From Pacificimonas pallii (GTDB lineage Bacteria; Pseudomonadota; Alphaproteobacteria; Sphingomonadales; Sphingomonadaceae), in NCBI RefSeq assembly GCF_019204005.1, contig NZ_JAGSPA010000003.1, positions 434,001-498,000 on the forward strand: DNA of 64,000 nt, written 5' to 3'. Positions 9,264 through 16,492 of this stretch are shown piece after piece. How positions within the stretch are numbered: the first letter of the stretch is position 1; every line of letters begins with the position of its first letter. Made by a program: the position numbers and the translations under genes. A model generated the notes under the pieces. That model worked only from the letters and a program-made list of their open reading frames with translations. It ran no database searches and had not been told where the DNA came from.

Positions 9264-10157
9264 TCAGCGCGCCCGTGCCCGCTCGTAGGAGCCGAGAATT
9301 CGAACCCATTTCGAAAAATGCCGCAGCTCATCCAGCGCCAGCATGACAGCCTCATCGTCGTGCCGCCCCTCGATATCGGCGTAGAATTCCGCCGCGCGAA
9401 ACTGCCCGCCGCGCATATAGCTTTCCAGTTTCGTCAGGTTCACGCCGTTCGTCGCAAAGCCGCCCAGCGCCTTGAACAGCGCCGCGGGTACGGAACGCAC
9501 CTCGAAGGTCAGCGTGGTCATGACCTCCGCGCCGTCGGGCGGATTTACGGGGTCCTGGGCCAGAACGACGAAGCGCGTCGTGTTGTGCGCTTCATCCTCG
9601 ATACCCGTCGCCACCGCCTCCAGCCCGTAAAGCTCACCGGCCAGTGACGAGGCCACGGCGGCCTTCCTCTGGTCGTCCTGACCGGCCACCAGCGCCGCCG
9701 ACGCCGCCGTGTCCACCTGCGGCCTGGGCTGGATGTCCCACTCGCCCAGCCTTTTGCGGCACTGACCCAGTGCCTGCGGGTGGCTGTGCGCCTCACTTAT
9801 CGTTTCGCGCGCCGTCCCCGGCAGCGCCAGAAGGCAGTGCTGCACGCGCACGAAATGCTCATGCGTGATGTGCAGATTGCTTTCCGGCAGCAGAAAATGA
9901 ATGTCCGCGACACGTCCATGCAGGGAATTTTCGATGGGGATCATCGCACGGGCGGCGCGGCCTTCGCGAACGGCGGCGATGGCATCGATGAAGGTGAAGC
10001 ACGGTAATGGCAGCGCTTCTGGAAACAGTTCCCGCACGGCCTGATGCGAATAGGCACCCGGCGCGCCCTGAAAGGACACGGCCCGCGCCGGTTCGGCGGC
10101 GGCGGCACCCTCCATCTGGCGGACAAGTGTTTCTGCGGCGCGGGGATACGTCTCCAT
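9264..10157 (-). CDS. pheA: prephenate dehydratase (monofunctional, with ACT domain)
   Basis: Converts prephenate to phenylpyruvate, the committed step to phenylalanine. The 297-residue protein has a PDT domain from about residue 25 to 200 (VSFQGAPGAYSHQAV, PIENSLHGRVADIHFLL, and the catalytic NTTRFVVL) and a C-terminal ACT domain (GVNLTKLESYMRGG) that usually mediates feedback by phenylalanine. There is no chorismate mutase domain. The ATG at 10157 has TAAGG five or six bases upstream. The frame extends to 10241, but longer starts crowd the divergent cytochrome c promoter. It is the probable first gene of a pheA-pepP-symporter transcript. Confidence 0.94.
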   Translation of the reverse strand: METYPRAAETLVRQMEGAAAAEPARAVSFQGAPGAYSHQAVRELFPEALPLPCFTFIDAIAAVREGRAARAMIPIENSLHGRVADIHFLLPESNLHITHEHFVRVQHCLLALPGTARETISEAHSHPQALGQCRKRLGEWDIQPRPQVDTAASAALVAGQDDQRKAAVASSLAGELYGLEAVATGIEDEAHNTTRFVVLAQDPVNPPDGAEVMTTLTFEVRSVPAALFKALGGFATNGVNLTKLESYMRGGQFRAAEFYADIEGRHDDEAVMLALDELRHFSKWVRILGSYERARAR

Positions 10158-10279
10158 ACGCGCCTTAACGCCGCGATAAAGCCGCGCCGTCAAGTCGCAG
10201 GTGCTTGGCAAGGCGCGCATCGGCTTATATGTGGGCCGCACGGCAACATGCAGCGACAGCGAACGGCAAGGGAATATCC

Positions 10280-10996
10280 GTGGACAGTTTCGAGTGGAAC
10301 AAGATTTTCGGTTGGCTTCTCGCCGCCATGATTGCCGTGCTGGGTCTCGGCATTGTTACGGGCTACGCCTTCCCGAACGAGCGCCCCGAAACGATGGGCT
10401 ATCTTGCCTGCGGTGAAGCGGGATGCGTCACCGAAGACGCGGGCGAAGAAGAGGCCGGCATGTCCATGGCCGACGAAATCGCCATCGCCATGCAGGACGC
10501 CGACATGTCGAAGGGCGCGAATGTCTTCAAGAAATGCGCGACCTGCCACACGATCAACCAGGGCGGTGAACATAAGCAGGGTCCGAACCTTTACGGCGTC
10601 ATGGGCCGGGATATTGGCAGTGCGGCCGGCTTCGGCAGCTATTCCAGCGCACTTAAGGAAGAGACCGGTTCGTGGACATTCGAAAAGATGAACGAATATA
10701 TCGCCAATCCGCGCAGCGCGATCCCGGGCAACGTGATGGCCTTCGCCGGTATTTCCAAGGCCGACGATCGCGCTGACCTGTTTGCCTATCTGAACGAGCA
10801 GGGCTCGAACCTGCCGCTCCCCGCAATGCCTGCGCCGGTGCTTGTCGATGAAGATCCGGACGGCACGGGCGCCGAGGCCGCGAAAGCGGACGATACGGTG
10901 GAAGCTGAGCTCGAGAACGCCCAGGCCGTTCCCAACAGCAATATCGGCGGACCGGCGGCACCGAATCAGGATGCGGACGAAAATCCGGCCCAGTAA
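10280..10996 (+). CDS. membrane-anchored c-type cytochrome (CycM/c552-like)
   Basis: A 238-residue class I cytochrome c. An uncleaved N-terminal anchor covers residues 11-29. The haem site CATCH is at residues 86-90, after NVFKKC, followed by GPNLYGVMGR and a Met-bearing NVMAFAGI segment that should supply the distal ligand. Such proteins shuttle electrons between the bc1 complex and terminal oxidases in alphaproteobacteria. After the haem domain there is an unusual tail of about 55 residues rich in Ala, Asp, Glu and Pro with no predicted fold. The GTG at 10280 follows AAGGGA by six bases. The gene converges on DUF418 with only 15 bases between stops. Confidence 0.92.
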   Translation: MDSFEWNKIFGWLLAAMIAVLGLGIVTGYAFPNERPETMGYLACGEAGCVTEDAGEEEAGMSMADEIAIAMQDADMSKGANVFKKCATCHTINQGGEHKQGPNLYGVMGRDIGSAAGFGSYSSALKEETGSWTFEKMNEYIANPRSAIPGNVMAFAGISKADDRADLFAYLNEQGSNLPLPAMPAPVLVDEDPDGTGAEAAKADDTVEAELENAQAVPNSNIGGPAAPNQDADENPAQ

Positions 10997-11011
10997 ATTT
11001 CAGGCGGAGAT

Positions 11012-12277
11012 TCAGGGGCGCCGCAAATAGGTGCCCCGCCGCCACAGATATTCCAGCGGTCCCTGTCTGAAACGCCTTAGCCACAAAACGCTCAGCGTCA
11101 GCTGCACGGCGATGATCGCGGCCGCGGCCAGCCATAATTGCGCATGTGACAGCTTTGCGTGCAGGCCGAGGCCGAAACCCGGAAACAGCACCCACTGACA
11201 GATGATCGTCTGGCCGATATAATTGGTCAGCGCCATGCGCCCCGCCGGTACGAACACCGACAATATGCGCCGTGCACCGCCTGTTCCTTGAACCGGCTTA
11301 CCATTGCCGTGCCAAAGCAATAGCAGCGCGCCCAGATGTCCGCACGTCATCGCCGACCGTCCGATCTGGTCGGTCACCGATAAAAGCTGGATCGGCGTGG
11401 TGAACCCGCCCGCATAAAGCTGACCCCATTCCGCCAAGCCGACCGGGATGCCGACCCCATAGCCCGCGATCATCATCCAGCGCCAGATGCCGCGATCCGC
11501 ATCCGCGCCGAACAGGCCCCATTTCATCATGGCCGCCCCGATCAGCATGATCCCCAGCGCATCCAGCAGCCAGACACGCGAATAGCCAAGGTCATTCAGC
11601 TGATCCGCCACCTCGCTTTTATAGATCAGATTCGCCTCGATCCCCCCTGCCCGCGCGGTACGGCTCCGCTCGATCAGTTCAGGGTCCGGCCGCACCGACG
11701 CTTCCACCGTCCGCCAGGCCGACACGCGCGCATCCTCTTCTGGCACGCCCGCTGCAATCGCGGCCTCGGCAAAGGCCTGCTTGTTCGCAAGACCGACAAG
11801 ATTTCCAAGCGTCAGGCCCGTCAGCAGGACGAGGCACGCAATCCCCAGCCCGGCCATGGGGCGCGCCTCCATGTCCCGCGCCAGCCACAGGACCAGCCCG
11901 CACAATCCATAAACCAGCAGGATATCGCCCGGCCACAGCAGCAGATAGCCATGCACCAGCCCCAGACCGATCAAAAGCAGCGTGCGCCGGTACCAGACCC
12001 ACGCGCTCACCCGCCCGGCCATCAGCATGAAACCGGCCCCGAACAGCAGACAGAACAGCCCGCGCATCGCGCCTTCGACAAACACCATGCCGAACCACCA
12101 GACCGCCTGGTCCGCCAGGCCCCAGCCGGGGGCGAGTGCCGGGTTCCGCTCGATGCCCGGCACGCTGCCCATCGACCAGATGTTCATCAGCAATATACCG
12201 GCAACCGCCACCCCGCGCAGCATGTCGAGGCTGTCGATACGTCCCCGTCTGGCGGTGTCCTCCGCCAGTGCGGTCAC
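11012..12277 (-). CDS. DUF418-domain integral membrane protein
   Basis: A 421-residue polytopic membrane protein. It begins with the typical IDSLDMLRGVAVAGILLMNI segment, and its C-terminal third (GRMALTNYIGQTIICQW, then LTLSVLWLRRFRQGPLEYLWR) is the DUF418 domain found in YeiB-like proteins. The family is related to membrane acyltransferases in overall layout, but no substrate is established. The start overlaps the stop of the upstream LOG-family gene by four bases (ATGA), so the pair is probably translationally coupled. No catalytic residues can be assigned with confidence. Confidence 0.88.
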   Translation of the reverse strand: MTALAEDTARRGRIDSLDMLRGVAVAGILLMNIWSMGSVPGIERNPALAPGWGLADQAVWWFGMVFVEGAMRGLFCLLFGAGFMLMAGRVSAWVWYRRTLLLIGLGLVHGYLLLWPGDILLVYGLCGLVLWLARDMEARPMAGLGIACLVLLTGLTLGNLVGLANKQAFAEAAIAAGVPEEDARVSAWRTVEASVRPDPELIERSRTARAGGIEANLIYKSEVADQLNDLGYSRVWLLDALGIMLIGAAMMKWGLFGADADRGIWRWMMIAGYGVGIPVGLAEWGQLYAGGFTTPIQLLSVTDQIGRSAMTCGHLGALLLLWHGNGKPVQGTGGARRILSVFVPAGRMALTNYIGQTIICQWVLFPGFGLGLHAKLSHAQLWLAAAAIIAVQLTLSVLWLRRFRQGPLEYLWRRGTYLRRP

Positions 12278-13140
12278 ACCGACGCGCCGTCCTCGATGCC
12301 ATAGAAATCGGCAACGATCTTCCAGCCTTCCGCCGCTGTCTCGACATAGTGGAACAGGTCCAGATCGCCCGGCGACACCGTGCCTTCATCGACCAGCGCC
12401 TCGAAATCGATCACGCGCTCCCAGAATGCCCGGCCGTAAAGCAGCACCGGCATGCGTTTGATCTTGCCGGTCTGGATCAGGCACAGCGTCTCGAACAATT
12501 CGTCCAATGTTCCGAATCCGCCCGGAAACGCCGCCACGGCGCGGGCGCGAATCAGAAAGTGCATCTTCCGAATGGCGAAATAGTGAAACAGAAAGCTCAG
12601 TTCCGGCGTCACATACTGATTCGGCGCCTGCTCGAACGGCAGCACGATGTTCAGCGCGATGGACTCCTTGCCGACATCATGCGCACCGCGATTCGCAGCC
12701 TCCATGATCGACGGACCGCCGCCCGATACGATCACGAAATTACGCTTGCCGTCCTCGGTTTGCGGCAGCAGCGACACCGTCTGCGCCAGCTTGCGCGCTT
12801 CTTCGTAATATTTCGCTTTCTCGGCGAGCTTCTCGGCCTTGCGCCGTTCGACCGGCGTCTTGGCGTTCGCGATCATCGCCGCGGCGGCCGAAGCTTCGGG
12901 AATACGCGCGGAGCCATAAACGACGAACGTCGATTCGATGCCATGCTCCTGCTGCAACAGTTCCGGCTTCAGCAATTCCAGCTGTAGCCGGAATGCGCGC
13001 ATGTCTTCCCGCTTCAGAAAATCCAGGTCCTGATATGCCAGGCGATAGGACGGGTGGTCGGTGGGGCCCTGCGCGGCCAGTTCGGCGTCTTCCGCATTGG
13101 AGGCAAAGCGGCGGGCGTGCACATCATCATGTTTTGTCAT
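12274..13140 (-). CDS. LOG-family protein (TIGR00730-type nucleotide 5'-monophosphate phosphoribohydrolase)
   Basis: A 288-residue Rossmann-fold protein. The signature PGGFGTLDELFE is intact in the C-terminal half, and VVYGSARIPE and SGGGPSIMEAANRGA mark the nucleotide-binding loops. Members called LOG release cytokinin bases from their riboside monophosphates; older annotations say lysine decarboxylase, which is not supported. The first 75 residues precede the core and make this the longer form of the family. Its stop overlaps the DUF418 start (ATGA). The promoter should lie in the 94 bases between this gene and the extensin-like gene. Confidence 0.9.
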   Translation of the reverse strand: MTKHDDVHARRFASNAEDAELAAQGPTDHPSYRLAYQDLDFLKREDMRAFRLQLELLKPELLQQEHGIESTFVVYGSARIPEASAAAAMIANAKTPVERRKAEKLAEKAKYYEEARKLAQTVSLLPQTEDGKRNFVIVSGGGPSIMEAANRGAHDVGKESIALNIVLPFEQAPNQYVTPELSFLFHYFAIRKMHFLIRARAVAAFPGGFGTLDELFETLCLIQTGKIKRMPVLLYGRAFWERVIDFEALVDEGTVSPGDLDLFHYVETAAEGWKIVADFYGIEDGASV

Positions 13141-13234
13141 CAGCGCCGCTTAGGGCCTGTCCTCATGATTTGGAATGCTGCGCATGAAGGATAAGCGCCC
13201 TTTGGTAAGGGCAGCCCTTCACGGCATGCCCGCG

Positions 13235-13888
13235 CTAGCGGCAATAGGGTCCGCGCCCCATATCCATATGGAAATGATCCTCGTGGAACCGGTCCCCATC
13301 CGGGCCGATGACGATCTGGAAGCGCCTGCAGGCCGCGCCGTGCACGTCTTTCAGGAACCGCGCCGCATCGCCGCCGCCCGTCCAGCCGCCTTTCACCCGG
13401 ATCGTGCGGCCATCGGCCAGCTCGAATCCCGCCACATCGACAGCATTGGCATAGGCATGTTCGGACAGGCGCGCGCCGGGTCGGCTATTGACGCTGCGGC
13501 AGGAATAGGTGCCATAGCTGATGATCCGGACGACATCGCTGCCAAGATGGCGCCGCGCCGCCCGCTGCAAATCCTCGTTGATCCAGCCGTGCAGCGCTTC
13601 GGCCACGGGACAGGACATGGCCGTAATCCCGCTGATCGGCACGCCGACCTGCAGCAGCTGCACACCGTTTGAAAACCCGCATCCCTCCGCCGTTCGCCGC
13701 GGCGGCAGTTTGCGGTATTCCAGGCCCCGCAGCCGGTCCAGCCGCGCATGGCACTGCTTCGCCGATTGCGGAATATCGGTGCGCGGCGCCTGCGCTGCGG
13801 AGGAAGACCTTACCGGCGCGTCACTGCGTCCACCGCCGCATGCCGCGAGGCACAGCACCGCGAAGATCACGAAAATCCGAACGATCAA
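13235..13888 (-). CDS. extensin-like lipoprotein (putative M15-like peptidase fold)
   Basis: A 217-residue protein with a lipoprotein signal (FVIFAVLCLAACGGG, lipobox LAAC) and an extensin-like C-terminal domain. The conserved SEHAYANAVDVAGFEL and FHEDHFHMDMG segments provide the His/Asp and HxH residues that make up a zinc site in M15/LAS-type peptidases, so a murein-cleaving role in the periplasm is plausible but unproven. Several cysteines (in AEGCGF, SCPVAE, YSCRS and AACRRF) could form disulfides. The ATG at 13888 starts the signal peptide directly. A 90-bp dispersed repeat lies just upstream. Confidence 0.87.
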   Translation of the reverse strand: MIVRIFVIFAVLCLAACGGGRSDAPVRSSSAAQAPRTDIPQSAKQCHARLDRLRGLEYRKLPPRRTAEGCGFSNGVQLLQVGVPISGITAMSCPVAEALHGWINEDLQRAARRHLGSDVVRIISYGTYSCRSVNSRPGARLSEHAYANAVDVAGFELADGRTIRVKGGWTGGGDAARFLKDVHGAACRRFQIVIGPDGDRFHEDHFHMDMGRGPYCR

Positions 13889-13909
13889 GAAAAACTCCCA
13901 TTCTCAATA

Positions 13910-13999
13910 CGTCACCCCGGCGCAGGCCAAGGTCCATCTCTTCCGTCCAAACCTAGATGCGATCGCAGGAAATGGATACCGGTCTTCGCCGACATAACG
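13910..13999. repeat. dispersed repeat family A, copy A1 (90 bp)
   Basis: It begins CGTCACCCCGGCGCAGGCC and ends with a partly inverted copy, CTTCGCCGACATAACG. It has the same length (90 bp) and end sequences as the copy at 22300-22389 and matches the copy at 49361-49449. It lies in the divergent spacer between the extensin-like gene and the MsrQ-like gene. The inner sequence differs between copies while the ends are kept, as in mobile or REP-like palindromic units. Confidence 0.75.
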
Positions 14000-14133
14000 T
14001 GTTTGCGTGGTTTAAAATGCAATATCCCCAAGTCCGATCATCCTGAGCGGATTAAGCGAGTGGCATAGACATCTGGGGCAGAAATACGCTGCCTCTTGCA
14101 CCCCAGCCCTGTTATCGATAATCACTCGCAACA

Positions 14134-14712
14134 ATGAAAGCCATCGTCAATCATCGAATTTTCTTCTGGACGCTGCTTGCCCTTCCGGCGGTCGCGGCGA
14201 TCCTGTCGGGCAAGGATGCGGCGGACCAGTTGCACGGCACCGGCGAATGGTCGGCGCGCCTTCTGATTCTGGCGCTCGCCATCTCACCGCTTGTCCTCGT
14301 GGCACGCCGCGCCCGCTGGACGCTCTGGCTACAGCAGCGCCGCCGCTACATCGGCGTGGCCGCCTTCGCATACGCTGCCCTTCACACATTCTATTACGTC
14401 ATGGATATGGAGACGCTGCCCGCGATCCTGTCGGAAATTACCATTATCTCCATATGGACTGGCTGGCTCGCCATCATCGCCATGCTGCTGATGGCGCTCA
14501 CGTCGAACGATGCCTCGATGCGCTGGCTGCGGGCTGGCTGGAAGAAACTCCAGCGCCTCGCTTACCCTGCCGCGATCCTTACCCTTGCCCACTGGCTGCT
14601 CATTCATGATGGGGTCACCGCCGCGCTCATACATTTCGCGCCGCTCGCCCTGCTTGAAGCTTACCGAATCGCCCATCATCTCAACCGAAGGAAAACCCCC
14701 GCTCATGCGTAA
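14134..14712 (+). CDS. ferric-reductase-like transmembrane haem protein (MsrQ/YedZ-like)
   Basis: A 192-residue protein with about six membrane segments and the ferric reductase-like transmembrane fold. Histidines suited to haem b binding are visible in YAALHTFYYVMD and LTLAHWLLIHD. MsrQ passes electrons to the periplasmic methionine-sulfoxide reductase MsrP, but no msrP is nearby; instead the stop overlaps by eight bases the start of a PepSY-domain gene. The protein may therefore serve another electron acceptor (inference). The ATG at 14134 has no obvious ribosome binding site. Confidence 0.8.
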   Translation: MKAIVNHRIFFWTLLALPAVAAILSGKDAADQLHGTGEWSARLLILALAISPLVLVARRARWTLWLQQRRRYIGVAAFAYAALHTFYYVMDMETLPAILSEITIISIWTGWLAIIAMLLMALTSNDASMRWLRAGWKKLQRLAYPAAILTLAHWLLIHDGVTAALIHFAPLALLEAYRIAHHLNRRKTPAHA

Positions 14713-14998
14713 GATCATCATGTCCGCCCTCGCGGCGGCAACCATCGCCGCCCCCGCAATGGCCACCGGCAAAGTGACCTGCGACGTTCCCGAATCGGAA
14801 TGGCAGCCCCGCGAAGCGCTGGAGGCGCAGCTGACCGCCGAGGGCTGGACCGTTCGCAAGTCAAAAGTCGATGGCGGCTGCTACGAAGTCTATGCGAAAG
14901 ACGAGGAAGGTCGGAAAATCGAAGCCTATTTCGACCCCGCCACCTTCGAAAAGCTCTACGTCGCGCAGCGCGGCAAGGTCCTGTTCGAGAAGAAATAA
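14705..14998 (+). CDS. small secreted PepSY-domain protein
   Basis: A 97-residue protein with a cleavable signal peptide (MRKIIMSALAAATIAAPAMA) and a single PepSY domain, seen as REALEAQLTAEGWTVRKSKVDGG followed by YEVYAKDEEGRKIEAYFDP. PepSY domains are small periplasmic modules thought to regulate or bind partners. The start lies inside the end of the MsrQ-like gene, with GAAGGAAA about eleven bases upstream, so the two are surely co-expressed. Two cysteines (TCDVPES and GGCYEV) may pair. A strong terminator follows 26 bases downstream. Confidence 0.85.
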   Translation: MRKIIMSALAAATIAAPAMATGKVTCDVPESEWQPREALEAQLTAEGWTVRKSKVDGGCYEVYAKDEEGRKIEAYFDPATFEKLYVAQRGKVLFEKK

Positions 14999-15023
14999 CC
15001 GAACAGCCTCAGTCTGGCGGAAA

Positions 15024-15067
15024 CGGCTTCGATCCCCCTCAACCGGGATCGGAGCCGTTTTTCTTTT
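15024..15067 (+). terminator. rho-independent terminator after the msrQ-like/PepSY pair
   Basis: A 13-bp stem (CGGCTTCGATCCC with GGGATCGGAGCCG, one G-T wobble) closes a 7-8 base loop and is followed at once by TTTTTCTTTT. Three A residues before the stem can extend it by pairing with the first T residues. It ends the PepSY transcript and insulates the serC leader that begins about 30 bases later. Confidence 0.92.
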
Positions 15068-15095
15068 GCCTAATGGCCTGCCTTGAAATGAACAT

Positions 15096-15180
15096 TTGAC
15101 ATGCTGCGCCGCAGCAATAGGAACGGCGACGGGCCACGCGGTCCCAACGCCGCGCGAGCTCTCTGTAAGGAGAGAATATT
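15096..15180 (+). promoter_or_regulatory. structured serC 5' leader with SD-sequestering hairpin (serC-motif-like)
   Basis: A consensus TTGACA (15096-15101) sits ahead of a 15-base near-palindrome (15102-15116). No good -10 follows it. Two hairpins come next. The first (15124-15152) has a CGGCG/CGCCG outer stem and a GGGCC/GGTCCC inner stem. The second (15159-15174) pairs CUCUCU with GGAGAG around a GUAA tetraloop and buries the AAGGAGA ribosome binding site of serC. A conserved serC RNA motif is known upstream of alphaproteobacterial serC-serA operons (Rfam serC). The position and architecture fit, but I could not run the covariance model. Confidence 0.6.
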
Positions 15181-16350
15181 GTGTCAAATGAAACTACGCC
15201 TACACCCGAATTGCGTCCTGAGCGTCCGTTCTTTTCATCCGGACCGACCTGCAAATTCCCGGGCTGGTCGCTGGACAGGCTGAAAACCAAGGCTCTTGGC
15301 CGGTCGCATCGTTCAGCCATCGGCAAAGGCCGCCTCAAATACGCCATCGACCTCAGCCGCGAAATCCTCGGCATCCCCGACGACTATCTGATCGGCATCA
15401 TGCCGGGCTCCGATACCGGCGCGCTCGAATGCGCCATGTGGACGATGCTGGGCAAAGGCCCCGCAACGGTCGCGGCATGGGAAAGCTTCGGCAATGTCTG
15501 GATTCAGGATGCGGTCAAGCAGCTGAAGCTCGCCGACCTCACCGTCCTCGACGCCGATTATGGCCAGATCCCCGACCTCGCCTCGATCCCGCAGGACAAT
15601 GATGTCGTCTTCACCTGGAACGGCACGACGTCCGGCGCGAAGATCGAGAATACCGACTGGCTCGCGCCCGGCCGCGAGGGCATCACCATCAACGACGCCA
15701 CTTCGGCGCTGTTCGCGCAGCCGATGGACTGGGCAAAGCTCGATGCGACGACCTATTCCTGGCAGAAGGTGATGGGGTCAGAGGCCGCACATGGCATGCT
15801 GATCCTCAGCCCGAAAGCGGTGGAGCGTATCGAAAGCTACGACCCCGCCTGGCCGCTGCCCAAGCTCTTCCGCATCAAGAAGGGCGGACAATTGAACCGC
15901 GCGATCTTCGAGGGCGCGACCATCAACACGCCGTCGCTGCTCGCGACCGAAGATTATATCGCGGCGCTCGAATGGGCCAAATCGATCGGCGGCCTTTCCG
16001 CGCTGCACGCCCGCGCCGACGCGAACGCAAAGATCGTCACCGACTGGATCGAGGCCACGCCGTGGCTCAGGAACATGGTGCCAAACCCGGCGCAGCGCAC
16101 CAACACAGGCGTCTGCATGGTGTTTCAGGGCGACTGGTATGACGGCCTCGATGCCGACGCGCAGGCGGCCGTGCCGAAGACCATCGCAAAAATGCTCGAA
16201 GAGCGGGACGTCGGTTACGATTTCAACGGCTACCGCGACGCGCCGCCATCTCTGCGCATCTGGTGCGGCTCCACGGTCGAGGAAGAAGACCTCCGCCGCC
16301 TGCTGCCCTGGATCGAATGGGCCTATGCCGAGGTGAAGGCGAAGGGCTAG
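15181..16350 (+). CDS. serC: phosphoserine aminotransferase
   Basis: PLP enzyme making 3-phosphoserine from 3-phosphohydroxypyruvate and glutamate, the second step of serine synthesis; it can also act in pyridoxal phosphate synthesis. The 389-residue protein has the alphaproteobacterial long form: FSSGPTCKFPGWSLDRL at the start and the PLP-lysine segment TYSWQKVMGSEAAHG near residue 200. The GTG at 15181 follows AAGGAGA by six bases, and that site is inside a leader hairpin. serA follows after a 142-base gap filled by a 79-bp inverted repeat, so the two enzymes may be made at different levels from one transcript. Confidence 0.96.
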   Translation: MSNETTPTPELRPERPFFSSGPTCKFPGWSLDRLKTKALGRSHRSAIGKGRLKYAIDLSREILGIPDDYLIGIMPGSDTGALECAMWTMLGKGPATVAAWESFGNVWIQDAVKQLKLADLTVLDADYGQIPDLASIPQDNDVVFTWNGTTSGAKIENTDWLAPGREGITINDATSALFAQPMDWAKLDATTYSWQKVMGSEAAHGMLILSPKAVERIESYDPAWPLPKLFRIKKGGQLNRAIFEGATINTPSLLATEDYIAALEWAKSIGGLSALHARADANAKIVTDWIEATPWLRNMVPNPAQRTNTGVCMVFQGDWYDGLDADAQAAVPKTIAKMLEERDVGYDFNGYRDAPPSLRIWCGSTVEEEDLRRLLPWIEWAYAEVKAKG

Positions 16351-16383
16351 CCGAACCGGCAGCCCCGCCACATCCCGACTCCT

Positions 16384-16462
16384 ATCATCCCGAGCGCAGT
16401 CGAGGGACGCACCCAGCCCATTGCCACGCCATAGTGCGTCCCTCGACTGCGCTCGGGACGAT
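16384..16462. repeat. dispersed inverted-repeat element family B, copy B1 (79 bp), between serC and serA
   Basis: Two 29-base arms, starting ATCATCCCGAGCGCAGTCGA and ending GCTCGGGACGAT, are inverted copies that differ at one position, with a 21-base centre. Copies at 28891-28969 and 35720-35798 have exactly the same length. In RNA the arms would form one very stable hairpin between the serC stop and the serA ribosome binding site. Confidence 0.9.
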
Positions 16463-16492
16463 CAAATTCAACTTCCAGCATGGAGAATTCCC

